From Bradyrhizobium lupini (lineage in GTDB: Bacteria > Pseudomonadota > Alphaproteobacteria > Rhizobiales > Xanthobacteraceae): 64,000 nucleotides of DNA. The position numbers and the translations under genes are program-made. The stretch spans positions 1,798,001 to 1,862,000 of the forward strand of contig NZ_CP162553.1 of the NCBI RefSeq assembly GCF_040939785.1, given 5' to 3'. How positions within the stretch are numbered: the stretch's first letter is position 1; the number at the start of each line of letters is the position of its first letter. Positions 53,576-61,524 of this stretch are shown here, one piece after another. Below the pieces are notes generated by a model. That model was not told the DNA's origin. It ran no database searches and was given only the letters and a program-made list of their open reading frames with translations.

Positions 53576-54484
53576 CTAAAACCCGAATTTCGCCCAGATC
53601 GCGCGCGTCTCGACCGCCGAGATCAGGTCGTCCGGCAGGCTGGCCATTGATTCCATGGCGGAAAGCTGCCCCGCGCCGGGCGATTTCCGGCCCAAAAGGC
53701 CGGAGAGCAGACCGGTCGGCTGGGCAATCACGGGGGTGAGAACCTTCTCGCCATAGCGGGCACGAAGTGTTGAGCGGAGATCGCCGATGCTGTCGGCGAG
53801 CCCCAGCGCGATCGAACTCTCGCCGGCCCAGTATTCGCCCGTGAACAGGGTGTCGTCGGAGCCCTTCAACCGCGCGCCGCGGCTCTCCTTCACCAGCGCG
53901 ATGAAGATCTGGTGGATCTCGCGCTGGAGCGCCTTGAGCTTGGCGACGTCGTCGGGGTTTTCAGGGAGAAACGGATCGAGCATCGCCTTGTGCGCGCCGG
54001 CGGTGTAGAGGCGCCGCTCGATGCCGAGCCGCTTGATCGCCTCCTGGAAACCAAAACTGCCGCCGACCACGCCGATCGAGCCGAGGATCGAGGACGGATC
54101 GCAGATGATCTCGTCGCCGGCGCACGCGATCATGTAGCCGCCGGAGGCCGCGACGTCCTCGACGAACACCAGCACCGGCAGCTTCTTCTCCGCCGCGAGC
54201 TGCTTGATGCGCAGGTAGATCTGCCGCGACTGCACCGGCGAGCCGCCGGGCGAATTGATCACCAGCGCCACCGCCTTGGCGTTGCGCGTCGAAAACGCCC
54301 GCTCCAGAACCCGCGAAACCGTCGCGAGCGTCATGCCCGGGCGCAGCGGCGTCACTGCGCCGATCACACCGGACAGCCGCACCACCGGCACCACGGCCGT
54401 GCCGGGACGGAAGCGCGCCGGCAGATATTGCATGAGCTTGTCGGCCAGGCCGGAACTCTCACGATCGTTCAATTTTTCGGCCAT
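53576..54484 (-). CDS. sppA: S49 family signal-peptide peptidase
   Basis: A 302-residue serine protease of the SppA/SohB family that degrades remnant signal peptides or membrane-linked peptides. The Ser nucleophile is in VEDVAASGGYMIACAGDEI and the Lys general base is probably in QIYLRIKQLAAEKKLPV; ALVINSPGGSPVQSRQ and SSILGSIGVVGGSFGFQEAI are typical of the clan. There is no clear N-terminal membrane anchor (MAEKLNDRESSGLADKLMQY), unlike E. coli SppA, so it may be a soluble form. The ATG at 54484 is taken as the first Met of the frame. Confidence 0.9.
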   Translation of the reverse strand: MAEKLNDRESSGLADKLMQYLPARFRPGTAVVPVVRLSGVIGAVTPLRPGMTLATVSRVLERAFSTRNAKAVALVINSPGGSPVQSRQIYLRIKQLAAEKKLPVLVFVEDVAASGGYMIACAGDEIICDPSSILGSIGVVGGSFGFQEAIKRLGIERRLYTAGAHKAMLDPFLPENPDDVAKLKALQREIHQIFIALVKESRGARLKGSDDTLFTGEYWAGESSIALGLADSIGDLRSTLRARYGEKVLTPVIAQPTGLLSGLLGRKSPGAGQLSAMESMASLPDDLISAVETRAIWAKFGF

Positions 54485-54595
54485 GCCGTTACCTCTGATT
54501 AACCGTTTCTTATCACGCGACTGTCATTGGAAGGGCCCGGAACGTGTTTTGCAGAAACCCCGTTGAGAGGCTGCAATGGGCCAGCGGAGAACACC

Positions 54596-54694
54596 ATGAA
54601 AATCTATCTGCTGATGCTGCTGATCGGTGCGCTGTTCATGGCGATCCGCCTGACGACTCCGCAAGAGCAGCAGTCGGAATCGCTTCCGCAATAG
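54596..54694 (+). CDS. Small membrane protein, 32 aa
   Basis: A short frame reads MKIYLLMLLIGALFMAIRLT then TPQEQQSESLPQ. One hydrophobic helix (about 3-17) and a polar Gln/Glu/Ser tail make a simple single-pass microprotein. GGAG with 7-nt spacing precedes the ATG, a good ribosome-binding site. It sits divergent from sppA and its stop is 1 bp from that of the convergent methyltransferase gene at 54696. No family is recognised. Confidence 0.6.
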   Translation: MKIYLLMLLIGALFMAIRLTTPQEQQSESLPQ

Positions 54695-54695
54695 C

Positions 54696-55466
54696 TCAGC
54701 ACGGTTCCACCAGGGGTAGAACCGCCCTTCCCTCCAGAATATCCATCACCTCTATTTTGGGCACGCGTGACTCCTCGTTGAGCATGAGGCCCGGCAACAA
54801 TCGTACCGGTGCCCTCCCGCCCTTGATTGCGCGCACCAGCACGCGGATCGCGGGCCGCCCGGCTTCACCGTGAACCGGCAGAATCGCGAGACTGCCGAAG
54901 CCGCGAGACAGCGCCGCCAAAACCTCCGCGATCCCATCTGCGCGCCAGATCAATGTCAGCGCGCCATGCGATCGGAGGATGCGCCGCGCCGCATGCACCC
55001 AGGCATTCAGCGTCTGATCCGTCGCCACATGCGCGATCTGGCGCGCCTGATCGGGCGAACCGCGATGGCGAGCGGGATCGTTGAAGGGCGGGTTCATCAG
55101 CACGACGTCGACGCTGTCGGGCGCGAGCCCGCTGGCTGCGAAGGCCTGCGCGTCCGCGGTGACGTCGAGCACGATCGTCTCGGCGGCAATCGCATTCGCG
55201 GCCGCATTGGCGCGCGCAAGCTCCGCCAGCTCCGGATCGATCTCGAGCAGGCCGAGCCTGATCCCGGCGACGCGCCGAGCCAACGCAAGGCCCGCCGTGC
55301 CGATGCCGGCGCCGAGATCGACGACATGGTCGCCCGCCCTCGCCTCCGTCGCCGCCGCGAGCAGAATGGCGTCGTGCCCGGCGCGATGGCCAGACCGCTT
55401 CTGCTTCAGCCGCAATTGCCCGCCGAGAAAGGCGTCCTCGGTGAGGTCTGTCAGTGCTTCACTCAT
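54696..55466 (-). CDS. TrmN6-like tRNA (adenine-N6) methyltransferase
   Basis: A 256-residue SAM-dependent methyltransferase. The N-terminus TEDAFLGGQLRLKQKRSGHR then AGHDAILLAAA is characteristic of the YfiC/TrmN6 family, followed by the SAM motif VVDLGAGIGTAGLALARRV and the amino-methylation motif VLMNPPFND. E. coli TrmN6 methylates A37 of tRNA-Val1; the exact target here is inferred. The gene overlaps the DUF2007 gene by 8 bp at its start, so translation is probably coupled. Confidence 0.87.
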   Translation of the reverse strand: MSEALTDLTEDAFLGGQLRLKQKRSGHRAGHDAILLAAATEARAGDHVVDLGAGIGTAGLALARRVAGIRLGLLEIDPELAELARANAAANAIAAETIVLDVTADAQAFAASGLAPDSVDVVLMNPPFNDPARHRGSPDQARQIAHVATDQTLNAWVHAARRILRSHGALTLIWRADGIAEVLAALSRGFGSLAILPVHGEAGRPAIRVLVRAIKGGRAPVRLLPGLMLNEESRVPKIEVMDILEGRAVLPLVEPC

Positions 55467-55686
55467 CGCCGCGCAGTTCGTGGCTGAGGCCGGCCTCGGT
55501 CAGAAGCTGCCGGGCCTCGATGGCGTCGTCCTCGTGGACCAGGATCCGCCGCGGCAAAATGCCGAGCGAGCCCTCAATGATGCTCATGTTCTGGTCCAGC
55601 ACCAGATGATGGATGTTGGCGCCGTCGAGCAGCGCGCCGATCGCCGACACCAGCACCATATCGTTGGTCCGAACCAGTTCTCGCAA
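55459..55686 (-). CDS. DUF2007 protein, 75 aa (TTG start)
   Basis: A small protein with the DUF2007 fold (PII-like): RELVRTNDMVLVSAIGALLD then GANIHHLVLDQNMSIIEGSL and RRILVHEDDAIEARQLLTEA. GGAGG seven bases before the TTG at 55686 decides the start, and the resulting N-terminus M-R-E-L-V-R-T-N matches close relatives as I remember them. The longer frame to 55722 has no such signal. It overlaps the methyltransferase start by 8 bp and is divergent from the polyprenyl synthase gene. Function is unknown. Confidence 0.85.
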   Translation of the reverse strand: MRELVRTNDMVLVSAIGALLDGANIHHLVLDQNMSIIEGSLGILPRRILVHEDDAIEARQLLTEAGLSHELRGDE

Positions 55687-55817
55687 AACACAGCCTCCTG
55701 CCTGACGGGGACTAAGCGCCAAATGTCAATGGTTCCACGGCCCTTGCCGCATCCCCGTCCAGTTTCTATTGTCTTTCCATCAGAATAGCCCTTCCGGGGC
55801 AAATATTGGAGACCGGC

Positions 55818-56825
55818 GTGGCCGTCATCGTACCTTTCGAAACTCCCGGCGCGTCGATCGAAGAGCTGGTTGCCCTTGTCGCCGGTGACATGGAGCGCGT
55901 CAACGCCACGATCCTGTCGCGGACCGGTTCGGACGTGACCATGATCCCGGAGGTCGCCAACCATTTGATCTCCTCCGGGGGCAAGCGCCTGCGGCCGATG
56001 CTGACGTTGGCCATGGCCAACCTCGCCGGCTACACCGGCGACGGCCATATCAAACTCGCCGCCAGCGTCGAGTTCATGCATACCGCCACGCTGCTCCATG
56101 ACGACGTCGTCGACGAGAGCGAGATGCGCCGCGGCAAGCTGTCGGCGCGCATGCTCTGGGGCAATGAGGCGAGCGTGCTGGTCGGCGACTTCCTGCTCGG
56201 CCAGGCCTTCCGCATGATGGTCGAGGTCGGCTCGCTCCGCGCGCTCGACATTCTCTCCGCGGCCGCCGCCACCATCGCCGAGGGCGAGGTGATGCAGCTT
56301 GCCGCCGCCAAGAACACCGCGACCACCGAAGACGAATATCTCGCCGTAATCCGCGGCAAGACCGCCGAGCTGTTCGCGGCCGCCTGCGAGGTCGGGCCCG
56401 TGATCGCCAACCGCCCGAAGGCGGAGCAGACCGCCTGCCGCTCGGTCGGCATGAATCTCGGCATCGCCTTCCAGCTCGTCGACGACGTGCTCGACTATGG
56501 CGGCAAGAGCGCCAAGCTCGGCAAGAACACCGGCGACGATTTCCGCGAGGGCAAGATCACGCTGCCCGTCGTGCTCGCCTTCCGCCGCGGCAACGACACC
56601 GAGCGCGCCTTCTGGATCCGCGCGCTGGAGCGCGGTGAGATCGGCGACACCGACCTCGACCACGCCATCGGGTTGATGAACAAGCATCGCGCGCTCGAAG
56701 ACACGCGCAGCCGCGCCCAGCACTACGGCGCCATGGCCGTGGACGCGCTGGCGCTGTTCCCGTCCTCGCCGATGAAGAGCGCGCTGGAGCAGGTCGTGGC
56801 GTTCTGCCTGGCTCGGTCGCATTAG
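55818..56825 (+). CDS. ispB: Polyprenyl diphosphate synthase (quinone side chain)
   Basis: A 335-residue trans-prenyltransferase that builds the long isoprenoid tail of ubiquinone (C50 in rhizobia, so a decaprenyl product is likely; ddsA is an alternative name). The first aspartate-rich motif is LLHDDVVDESEMRRG and the second is FQLVDDVLDYGG; GGKRLRPMLTLAMANL and KTAELFAAACEVG are also conserved. The residues before the first D-D-x-x-D are small, which permits long chains. GGAGA lies 6 nt before the GTG at 55818; a TTG at 55806 is an alternative. It is divergent from the DUF2007 gene. Confidence 0.92.
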   Translation: MAVIVPFETPGASIEELVALVAGDMERVNATILSRTGSDVTMIPEVANHLISSGGKRLRPMLTLAMANLAGYTGDGHIKLAASVEFMHTATLLHDDVVDESEMRRGKLSARMLWGNEASVLVGDFLLGQAFRMMVEVGSLRALDILSAAAATIAEGEVMQLAAAKNTATTEDEYLAVIRGKTAELFAAACEVGPVIANRPKAEQTACRSVGMNLGIAFQLVDDVLDYGGKSAKLGKNTGDDFREGKITLPVVLAFRRGNDTERAFWIRALERGEIGDTDLDHAIGLMNKHRALEDTRSRAQHYGAMAVDALALFPSSPMKSALEQVVAFCLARSH

Positions 56826-56866
56826 CTACCTGCATCCTTAGCGCTTGCTGGTAGCCACACCCTCAG

Positions 56867-56988
56867 TGTCGTCCCGGCGAAGGCCGGGACCCATTACCTC
56901 GGTCAGCGTTGTCTTAGCGCCTGTAGCAACCATCGTGCACCACAACGACAGTCGTGGCTATTGGGTCCCGGCCTTCGCCGGGACGACA
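56867..56988. repeat. REP-type element with perfect 27-bp arms
   Basis: Bases 56867-56893 (TGTCGTCCCGGCGAAGGCCG...) and 56962-56988 are perfect inverted complements, 68 bases apart. A degenerate relative is at 4505-4640. It lies downstream of the polyprenyl synthase gene. Confidence 0.88.
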
Positions 56989-57022
56989 TCGTTGAGATAC
57001 GCGCCACCACCGCATTAACAGC

Positions 57023-57100
57023 GTCATTGCGAGCGCAGCGAAGCAATCCAGAATCTTCCCGCAAAGGGACTCTAGATTGTTTCGCTTCGCTCGCAATGAC
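57023..57100. repeat. Second palindromic element, GTCATTGCGAGCG type
   Basis: GTCATTGCGAGCGCAGCGAA... (from 57023) pairs with ...TTCGCTTCGCTCGCAATGAC (to 57100). This GTCATTGCGAGC sequence is a very common bacterial intergenic repeat. Together with the element at 56867 it fills most of the 410-bp gap before the HxlR gene. Confidence 0.85.
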
Positions 57101-57200
57101 GAGCTAGGTGTGCGAGGGCCGCCTTCCAACTTGCATTCAAATCCTGTGCGCCATCTTGCGGCACACCTCCGTCGGAGTGTTCTAACGGTTCGCCTACTAA

Positions 57201-57215
57201 CTTGCATTTTGCAAG
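57201..57215. promoter_or_regulatory. Candidate HxlR operator
   Basis: CTTGCATTTTGCAAG is a perfect 15-bp palindrome 21 bp before the HxlR start; a half-site ACTTGCAT also occurs near 57129. ACTTGCA/TGCAAGT dyads are typical before HxlR-type genes as far as I recall. Autoregulation is inferred. Confidence 0.55.
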
Positions 57216-57236
57216 CTACTCACCTACCTTCCCCTC

Positions 57237-57752
57237 ATGCAGCCCAAATCCCCCTCCATTCAGGAATGTCCGGTCGGCCGCGCCGTGGAGACGGTCGGCG
57301 AATGGTGGAGCATTTTGATCCTGCGGGATGCATTCCAGGGCGCAACGAGGTTCGACGAATTTTCGCAAAGCCTCGGGATCGCGCCGAACATCCTGTCGCG
57401 GCGGTTGGCCCATCTCACCGAAAGCGGCATGTTCGTCCGCCGCCGCTACAATGAACGACCGCCGCGCTACGAATATGTGCTGACGGACAAGGCCCGGGAC
57501 TTCTTCCCCGTGGTCGCAACCCTGCTCGCTTGGGGCAACAAGCATCTCGCACCGATGGGCGAAGCGATCCTGCTCGCGAACCGGCACGATTGTCGTCCGT
57601 TCAATCCGGTCGTGGTCGATGCCGCCGACATGCAGCCGATCACGCTCACCAATGCGGTCGTCGTCGCAGGCCCCCGCGCCAGCCGTGTCATGCGTAAACG
57701 GCTGACCTCGCTCAAAGCCATGAACCCGGCCGTCGCGCCGGCTGGAGACTGA
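57237..57752 (+). CDS. HxlR-family transcriptional regulator
   Basis: A 171-residue regulator with the HxlR winged helix at about residues 10-100: CPVGRAVETVGEWWSILILR, then DAFQGATRFDEFSQSLGIAP and NILSRRLAHLTESGMFVRRR. The conserved N-terminal Cys (C11) is present; some family members sense quinones or aldehydes through it. The C-terminal 60 residues (after LLAWGNKHL) are a non-conserved extension. The stop is 1 bp from the next start (TGA c ATG), so it is cotranslated with the fabF-like gene. A palindrome upstream suggests autoregulation. Confidence 0.9.
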   Translation: MQPKSPSIQECPVGRAVETVGEWWSILILRDAFQGATRFDEFSQSLGIAPNILSRRLAHLTESGMFVRRRYNERPPRYEYVLTDKARDFFPVVATLLAWGNKHLAPMGEAILLANRHDCRPFNPVVVDAADMQPITLTNAVVVAGPRASRVMRKRLTSLKAMNPAVAPAGD

Positions 57753-57753
57753 C

Positions 57754-59010
57754 ATGCGTCGTATCGTCGTGACGGGAATGGGCGCGGTGTCGCCGCTTGG
57801 CTGCGGTGTCGAACTTTCGTGGCGCCGGCTGCTGGCCGGCCAAAGCGGGCTGCGCCCGCTGCCGGAATGGTCGCAGGCGCTGCCCGCACGTATTGCCGGC
57901 CTCGTGCCCGACAAGGCCGATGACGCGGAGGGCGGCTTCGATCCCGCGCAGGCCGCCGCGCCGAAAGACCAGCGCAAGATGGACCGCTTCATCCTGTTCG
58001 CGCTGCTCGCCACCGCGGAAGCGGTTGCGCAGGCCGGTTGGACGCCGCAGGACGCGGCGGCGCAGGAACGAACTGCGACGATCATCGCCTCCGGCGTCGG
58101 CGGTTTTCCGGCAATGGCGGAGGCGGTGCGCATCACCGAACAGCGCGGCCCGCGCCGGCTGTCGCCGTTCACGATCCCCTCCTTCCTCGCCAATCTCGCC
58201 GCCGGCCACGTCTCGATCAAATACGGCTACAAGGGAGCGCTGGGCACACCGGTCACGGCCTGCGCTGCCGGCGTTCAGGCGATCGGCGATGCCGCGCGCA
58301 TGATCCGCGCGGGCGAGACTGATGTGGCGATCTGCGGCGGCGCGGAAGCCTGCATCGACATCGTCAGCCTCGGCGGCTTTGCCGCGGCCCGCGCACTGTC
58401 GAGCGGATTCAATGACGCCCGCGCCTCGCGCCCGTTCGATCGCGACCGCGACGGTTTTGTCATGGGCGAAGGCGCCGGCATCCTGGTGATCGAGGAGCTG
58501 GAGCATGCATTGGCGCGCGGCGCGAGGCCGATCGCGGAGATCGTCGGATACGGTACGACCGCGGACGCCTATCACATGACATCGGGTCCGCCTGACGGCG
58601 ACGGCGCCCGGCGCGCCATGGAGATCGCGCTCCGGCAGGCCAAGCTTGCGCCCGCGGATTTACAGCACCTGAATGCGCATGCGACCTCGACGCCGGCCGG
58701 CGACGAGAGCGAGCTTGGCGCGATCGCGGCGCTGTTCGGCCGCCACCGCGGCATCGCGGTGAGCGCGACCAAATCGGCCACCGGGCATCTGCTCGGCGCC
58801 GCCGGTGGCCTCGAAGCGGTCTTCACCGTGCTCGCCCTGCGCGACCAGATCGCGCCGCCGACGCTCAATCTCGAAAACCCTGATCCCGCCGCTGACGGCA
58901 TCGACATCGTCGCCGGTGTGGCGCGACCGATGCCGATGCAGCACGCGATCTCGAACGGGTTCGGCTTCGGCGGGGTGAATGCCAGCGTGATCTTCCGCCG
59001 GATGGGCTGA
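57754..59010 (+). CDS. fabF: Beta-ketoacyl-ACP synthase II-like protein
   Basis: A 418-residue condensing enzyme with the intact KAS II active site: Cys170 in PVTACAAGVQ, His309 in LNAHATSTPAGD, Lys340 in SATKSATGH and His345 in the same segment. GFGFGGVNASVIF is the conserved C-terminal loop. It elongates acyl-ACP by condensation with malonyl-ACP. It is not in a fab operon; neighbours are an HxlR regulator (1-bp gap) and, downstream, a LysE exporter, so it may be a second, regulated synthase for a special acyl chain. No dedicated acyl carrier protein is adjacent. Confidence 0.88.
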   Translation: MRRIVVTGMGAVSPLGCGVELSWRRLLAGQSGLRPLPEWSQALPARIAGLVPDKADDAEGGFDPAQAAAPKDQRKMDRFILFALLATAEAVAQAGWTPQDAAAQERTATIIASGVGGFPAMAEAVRITEQRGPRRLSPFTIPSFLANLAAGHVSIKYGYKGALGTPVTACAAGVQAIGDAARMIRAGETDVAICGGAEACIDIVSLGGFAAARALSSGFNDARASRPFDRDRDGFVMGEGAGILVIEELEHALARGARPIAEIVGYGTTADAYHMTSGPPDGDGARRAMEIALRQAKLAPADLQHLNAHATSTPAGDESELGAIAALFGRHRGIAVSATKSATGHLLGAAGGLEAVFTVLALRDQIAPPTLNLENPDPAADGIDIVAGVARPMPMQHAISNGFGFGGVNASVIFRRMG

Positions 59011-59068
59011 ACGACGGGCCTTAGTCGACGGGCCTTGCAATCGCGGCAAGCATCGCTACCAAAGCAGG

Positions 59069-59701
59069 ATGATCAACACGAATTTCTGGCTGTTCCTGGC
59101 CGCCGCTTGTCTCATCGCCGCCGTTCCCGGCCCCGGCATTTTCTACGTCGCGGCACGGACCCTATCGGAAGGGCGCGGCAGCGGTTTTGCATCGACCGCG
59201 GGCACCGCGCTCGGCGGGCTGGTTCATGTGGTCGCGGGCAGCTTCGGCATCTCCGCGATCATTCTTGCCAGCGCCGAGCTGTTTGCCGCCGTGAAATTCG
59301 TCGGCGCACTTTATCTCGTCTGGCTCGGCATCAGGACTTTTCGCAGCGCCAGCCGCGCGCCGTCATTCGACAGCAAGCCCGTCGGCGACAAGCGCGCCTT
59401 TCGCGACGGCGTGCTGGTCGAGGCGCTGAACCCGAAGACCGCCGCCTTCTTCCTCGCCTTCATTCCGCAGTTCCTTGACCCGGCGGGATCGAACCCGACA
59501 CTGCAATTCATCACGTTGGGCGCGCTCTCGGTGACGCTGAACACGCTCGCCGATATCGTGGTGGTGCTGATGGCCTCCGCGACACGTACGCAGTTGATCG
59601 GACGCCCGCATTTGATGCGACGTCTCACCCAGGGCTCCGGCGTCTTCATCGCAGGGCTCGGCCTGTCGCTCGCACTGGCGCGGCGGCCCGTGAATGGATA
59701 G
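59069..59701 (+). CDS. LysE/RhtB-family exporter
   Basis: A 210-residue inner-membrane exporter with about six hydrophobic segments. The N-terminus FWLFLAAACLIAAVPGPGIF with P-G-P and the central VGALYLVWLGIRTFRSASRA then DGVLVEALNPKTAAFFLAFI are LysE/RhtB hallmarks. Substrates in this family are amino acids or related metabolites; none can be assigned here. It follows the fabF-like gene by 58 bp and overlaps the next hydrolase gene by 8 bp, so it is in the same transcription unit as that gene. Confidence 0.92.
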   Translation: MINTNFWLFLAAACLIAAVPGPGIFYVAARTLSEGRGSGFASTAGTALGGLVHVVAGSFGISAIILASAELFAAVKFVGALYLVWLGIRTFRSASRAPSFDSKPVGDKRAFRDGVLVEALNPKTAAFFLAFIPQFLDPAGSNPTLQFITLGALSVTLNTLADIVVVLMASATRTQLIGRPHLMRRLTQGSGVFIAGLGLSLALARRPVNG

Positions 59702-60584
59702 CGCCACCATGCCCGCCCCGCAAAGCCGCATTTACGAGTCTCACGGCCTGCGGCTGCACTATGCCGACTGGGGCAACGACGGCGCGCCGGTCGCCATCCT
59801 GGTTCACGGCGGCCGCGATCACTGCCGGAGCTGGGACGTCATCGCCCGGTCGCTGCAGCCGCATTTTCACGTGCTCGCACCGGACCTGCGCGGTCACGGC
59901 GATTCCGACTGGACCAGGGGCGGCAGCTACGCGCTGACGGAGTATGTGTACGATCTGGCCCAGCTCGTCCGTGCCATCGCGGCGCCTCAAGTCACTCTCA
60001 TCGGCCATTCTATGGGCGGCATGGTCAGCCTGATCTTTACAGGGGCATTCCCCGAACAGGTCTCGAAGCTGGTCGTGCTCGACGGCGTGACGATGTTGCC
60101 GGATACACCAAAACCGCCGGTGCATGAGCGGATCGGCAAGTGGATCGGTCAGCTCGACAAGTTGCACGACCGCGCACCGCGCCGCTATTCGACCCTCGAA
60201 GACGCGGCGGCGCAGATGGTCCTTCACAACAAGCGGCTGTCTCGCGAGCTCGCGCTGCACCTCGCCACCCACGGCGCGCGGCAGAACGAGGACGGCACCT
60301 ATAGCTGGAAGTTCGATCCCTACCAGCGCGCCTCTGCGCCGCACCGGCTCTGGCCGGACGATCACATCGCGCTGTGGTCGCGCATCACCTGTCCGACGCT
60401 GCTCTTGAATGCCGGCGAAAGCTTTCTGGCTGGCGCGAGGGCCGCGGGGCTGGAGCGCTACTTTCCGCAGGCGCGCGTCGAGACCATTGCAGGGGCCGGA
60501 CACTGGCTGCAGCATGACAAGCCGCAGGAGGTGTTGGGTGAGATCCGGCGGTTTCTCGGGCTTGGCGAGGACGCTGCGGGCTAG
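59694..60584 (+). CDS. Alpha/beta-fold hydrolase
   Basis: A 296-residue hydrolase with the classic order of motifs: oxyanion strand AILVHGGRDHCRSWDVIA, APDLRGHGDSDWTRGGSYAL, nucleophile elbow LIGHSMGGMVSLIF (Ser about 113), an Asp in the VLLNAGE region and a His in TIAGAGHWLQHDKPQ. It may be an esterase, lactonase or similar; the substrate is unknown. The start at 59694 overlaps the LysE stop by 8 bp; an internal ATG at 59709 (MPAPQS) is an alternative. It ends the HxlR-fabF-LysE-hydrolase group. Confidence 0.88.
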   Translation: MDSATMPAPQSRIYESHGLRLHYADWGNDGAPVAILVHGGRDHCRSWDVIARSLQPHFHVLAPDLRGHGDSDWTRGGSYALTEYVYDLAQLVRAIAAPQVTLIGHSMGGMVSLIFTGAFPEQVSKLVVLDGVTMLPDTPKPPVHERIGKWIGQLDKLHDRAPRRYSTLEDAAAQMVLHNKRLSRELALHLATHGARQNEDGTYSWKFDPYQRASAPHRLWPDDHIALWSRITCPTLLLNAGESFLAGARAAGLERYFPQARVETIAGAGHWLQHDKPQEVLGEIRRFLGLGEDAAG

Positions 60585-60611
60585 CTCCGCAACATCCGCG
60601 TCATTGCAGAT

Positions 60612-61496
60612 CTAGCTCAGCGTTCCCGAGTGCACCCACCAGCCGGAATGATCCCTGCGGATATTCTCGGCGGCGGCATGCGCCTCGGCAGATGCGCCAT
60701 AGATCGCAAAGCACGTCGCCCCCGAGCCGGACATGCGGGCGAGCTTGACGCCGGCGGAGCCACGCAAGGCTTCCAGCACGTCGCCAATCACCGGCTTGAT
60801 GCGCATCGCAGGCGCTTCGAGATCATTGGCGACGGTCTCGAGAGTATCGATCCAGTCGGCGATGGAGGCGCCCTCGCCTGGCCAGGCCGGGCCGTCGAAG
60901 ACGGACGTGGCGCCGACCAGGAGTTCGCCGTTGCGCAGGCCCAGCTCCTGGAACACGTCCTTTGTCGCGACCGGCACGCGTGGATTGACCATCACGCAGG
61001 GCATGCTCGGCAGCATCAAGGGCAGCAGCTGCTCGCCGACACCGGTCATGTCGCAGGCGCGCGAGAACAGACACACCGGCACGTCGGCGCCGGTCGCAAG
61101 CGCAACCTTCTGGAGGCGGGCGTCGTCGAGCGACAGATCGTTGAGGCGCGCCAGCAACCGCAGCGCCGCCGCGGCGTCGGCCGAGCCGCCGCCGATGCCG
61201 GCGGCGACCGGGAGCACCTTGTCGAGCGCGAAGGCGCCCAGCTTCAGGTTCGGGACGGCTTCGGCCAGGAGCTTGGCCGCCTTGAACACGAGGTTGTCGG
61301 CCATATTGCCGCAGGCCGCGGCGAGCGGCCCCGTCGTGGTGAGCTTCAGCTCGCCGCCGGGCTCCAGCGTGAGCCGGTCGGCGCAGTCGGCAAAGGCGAC
61401 CACGCTTTCGAGATCATGATAGCCGTCGGCACGACGGCCGACCACGCGAAGGCTCAGATTGACCTTCGCGCGCCCTTCTTCAATCAACGCCGGCAT
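60612..61496 (-). CDS. ispE: 4-diphosphocytidyl-2-C-methyl-D-erythritol kinase
   Basis: A 294-residue GHMP-fold kinase of the MEP pathway that phosphorylates CDP-methylerythritol. RAKVNLSLRVVGRRADGYHD is the substrate-binding start, and the ATP loop VLPVAAGIGGGSADAAAALR (P-x-G-x-G-G-G-S-A-D) is perfect. The C-terminal RMSGSGATCFAIYG is the third GHMP motif. I preferred the ATG at 61496 (MPALIEEG) over the GTG three codons upstream at 61505. It lies 28 bp downstream of the TPR gene on the same strand, so it may be cotranscribed with it. Confidence 0.95.
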   Translation of the reverse strand: MPALIEEGRAKVNLSLRVVGRRADGYHDLESVVAFADCADRLTLEPGGELKLTTTGPLAAACGNMADNLVFKAAKLLAEAVPNLKLGAFALDKVLPVAAGIGGGSADAAAALRLLARLNDLSLDDARLQKVALATGADVPVCLFSRACDMTGVGEQLLPLMLPSMPCVMVNPRVPVATKDVFQELGLRNGELLVGATSVFDGPAWPGEGASIADWIDTLETVANDLEAPAMRIKPVIGDVLEALRGSAGVKLARMSGSGATCFAIYGASAEAHAAAENIRRDHSGWWVHSGTLS

Positions 61497-61524
61497 TGAC
61501 GACACGCCCCCAACTTCAACTCAC

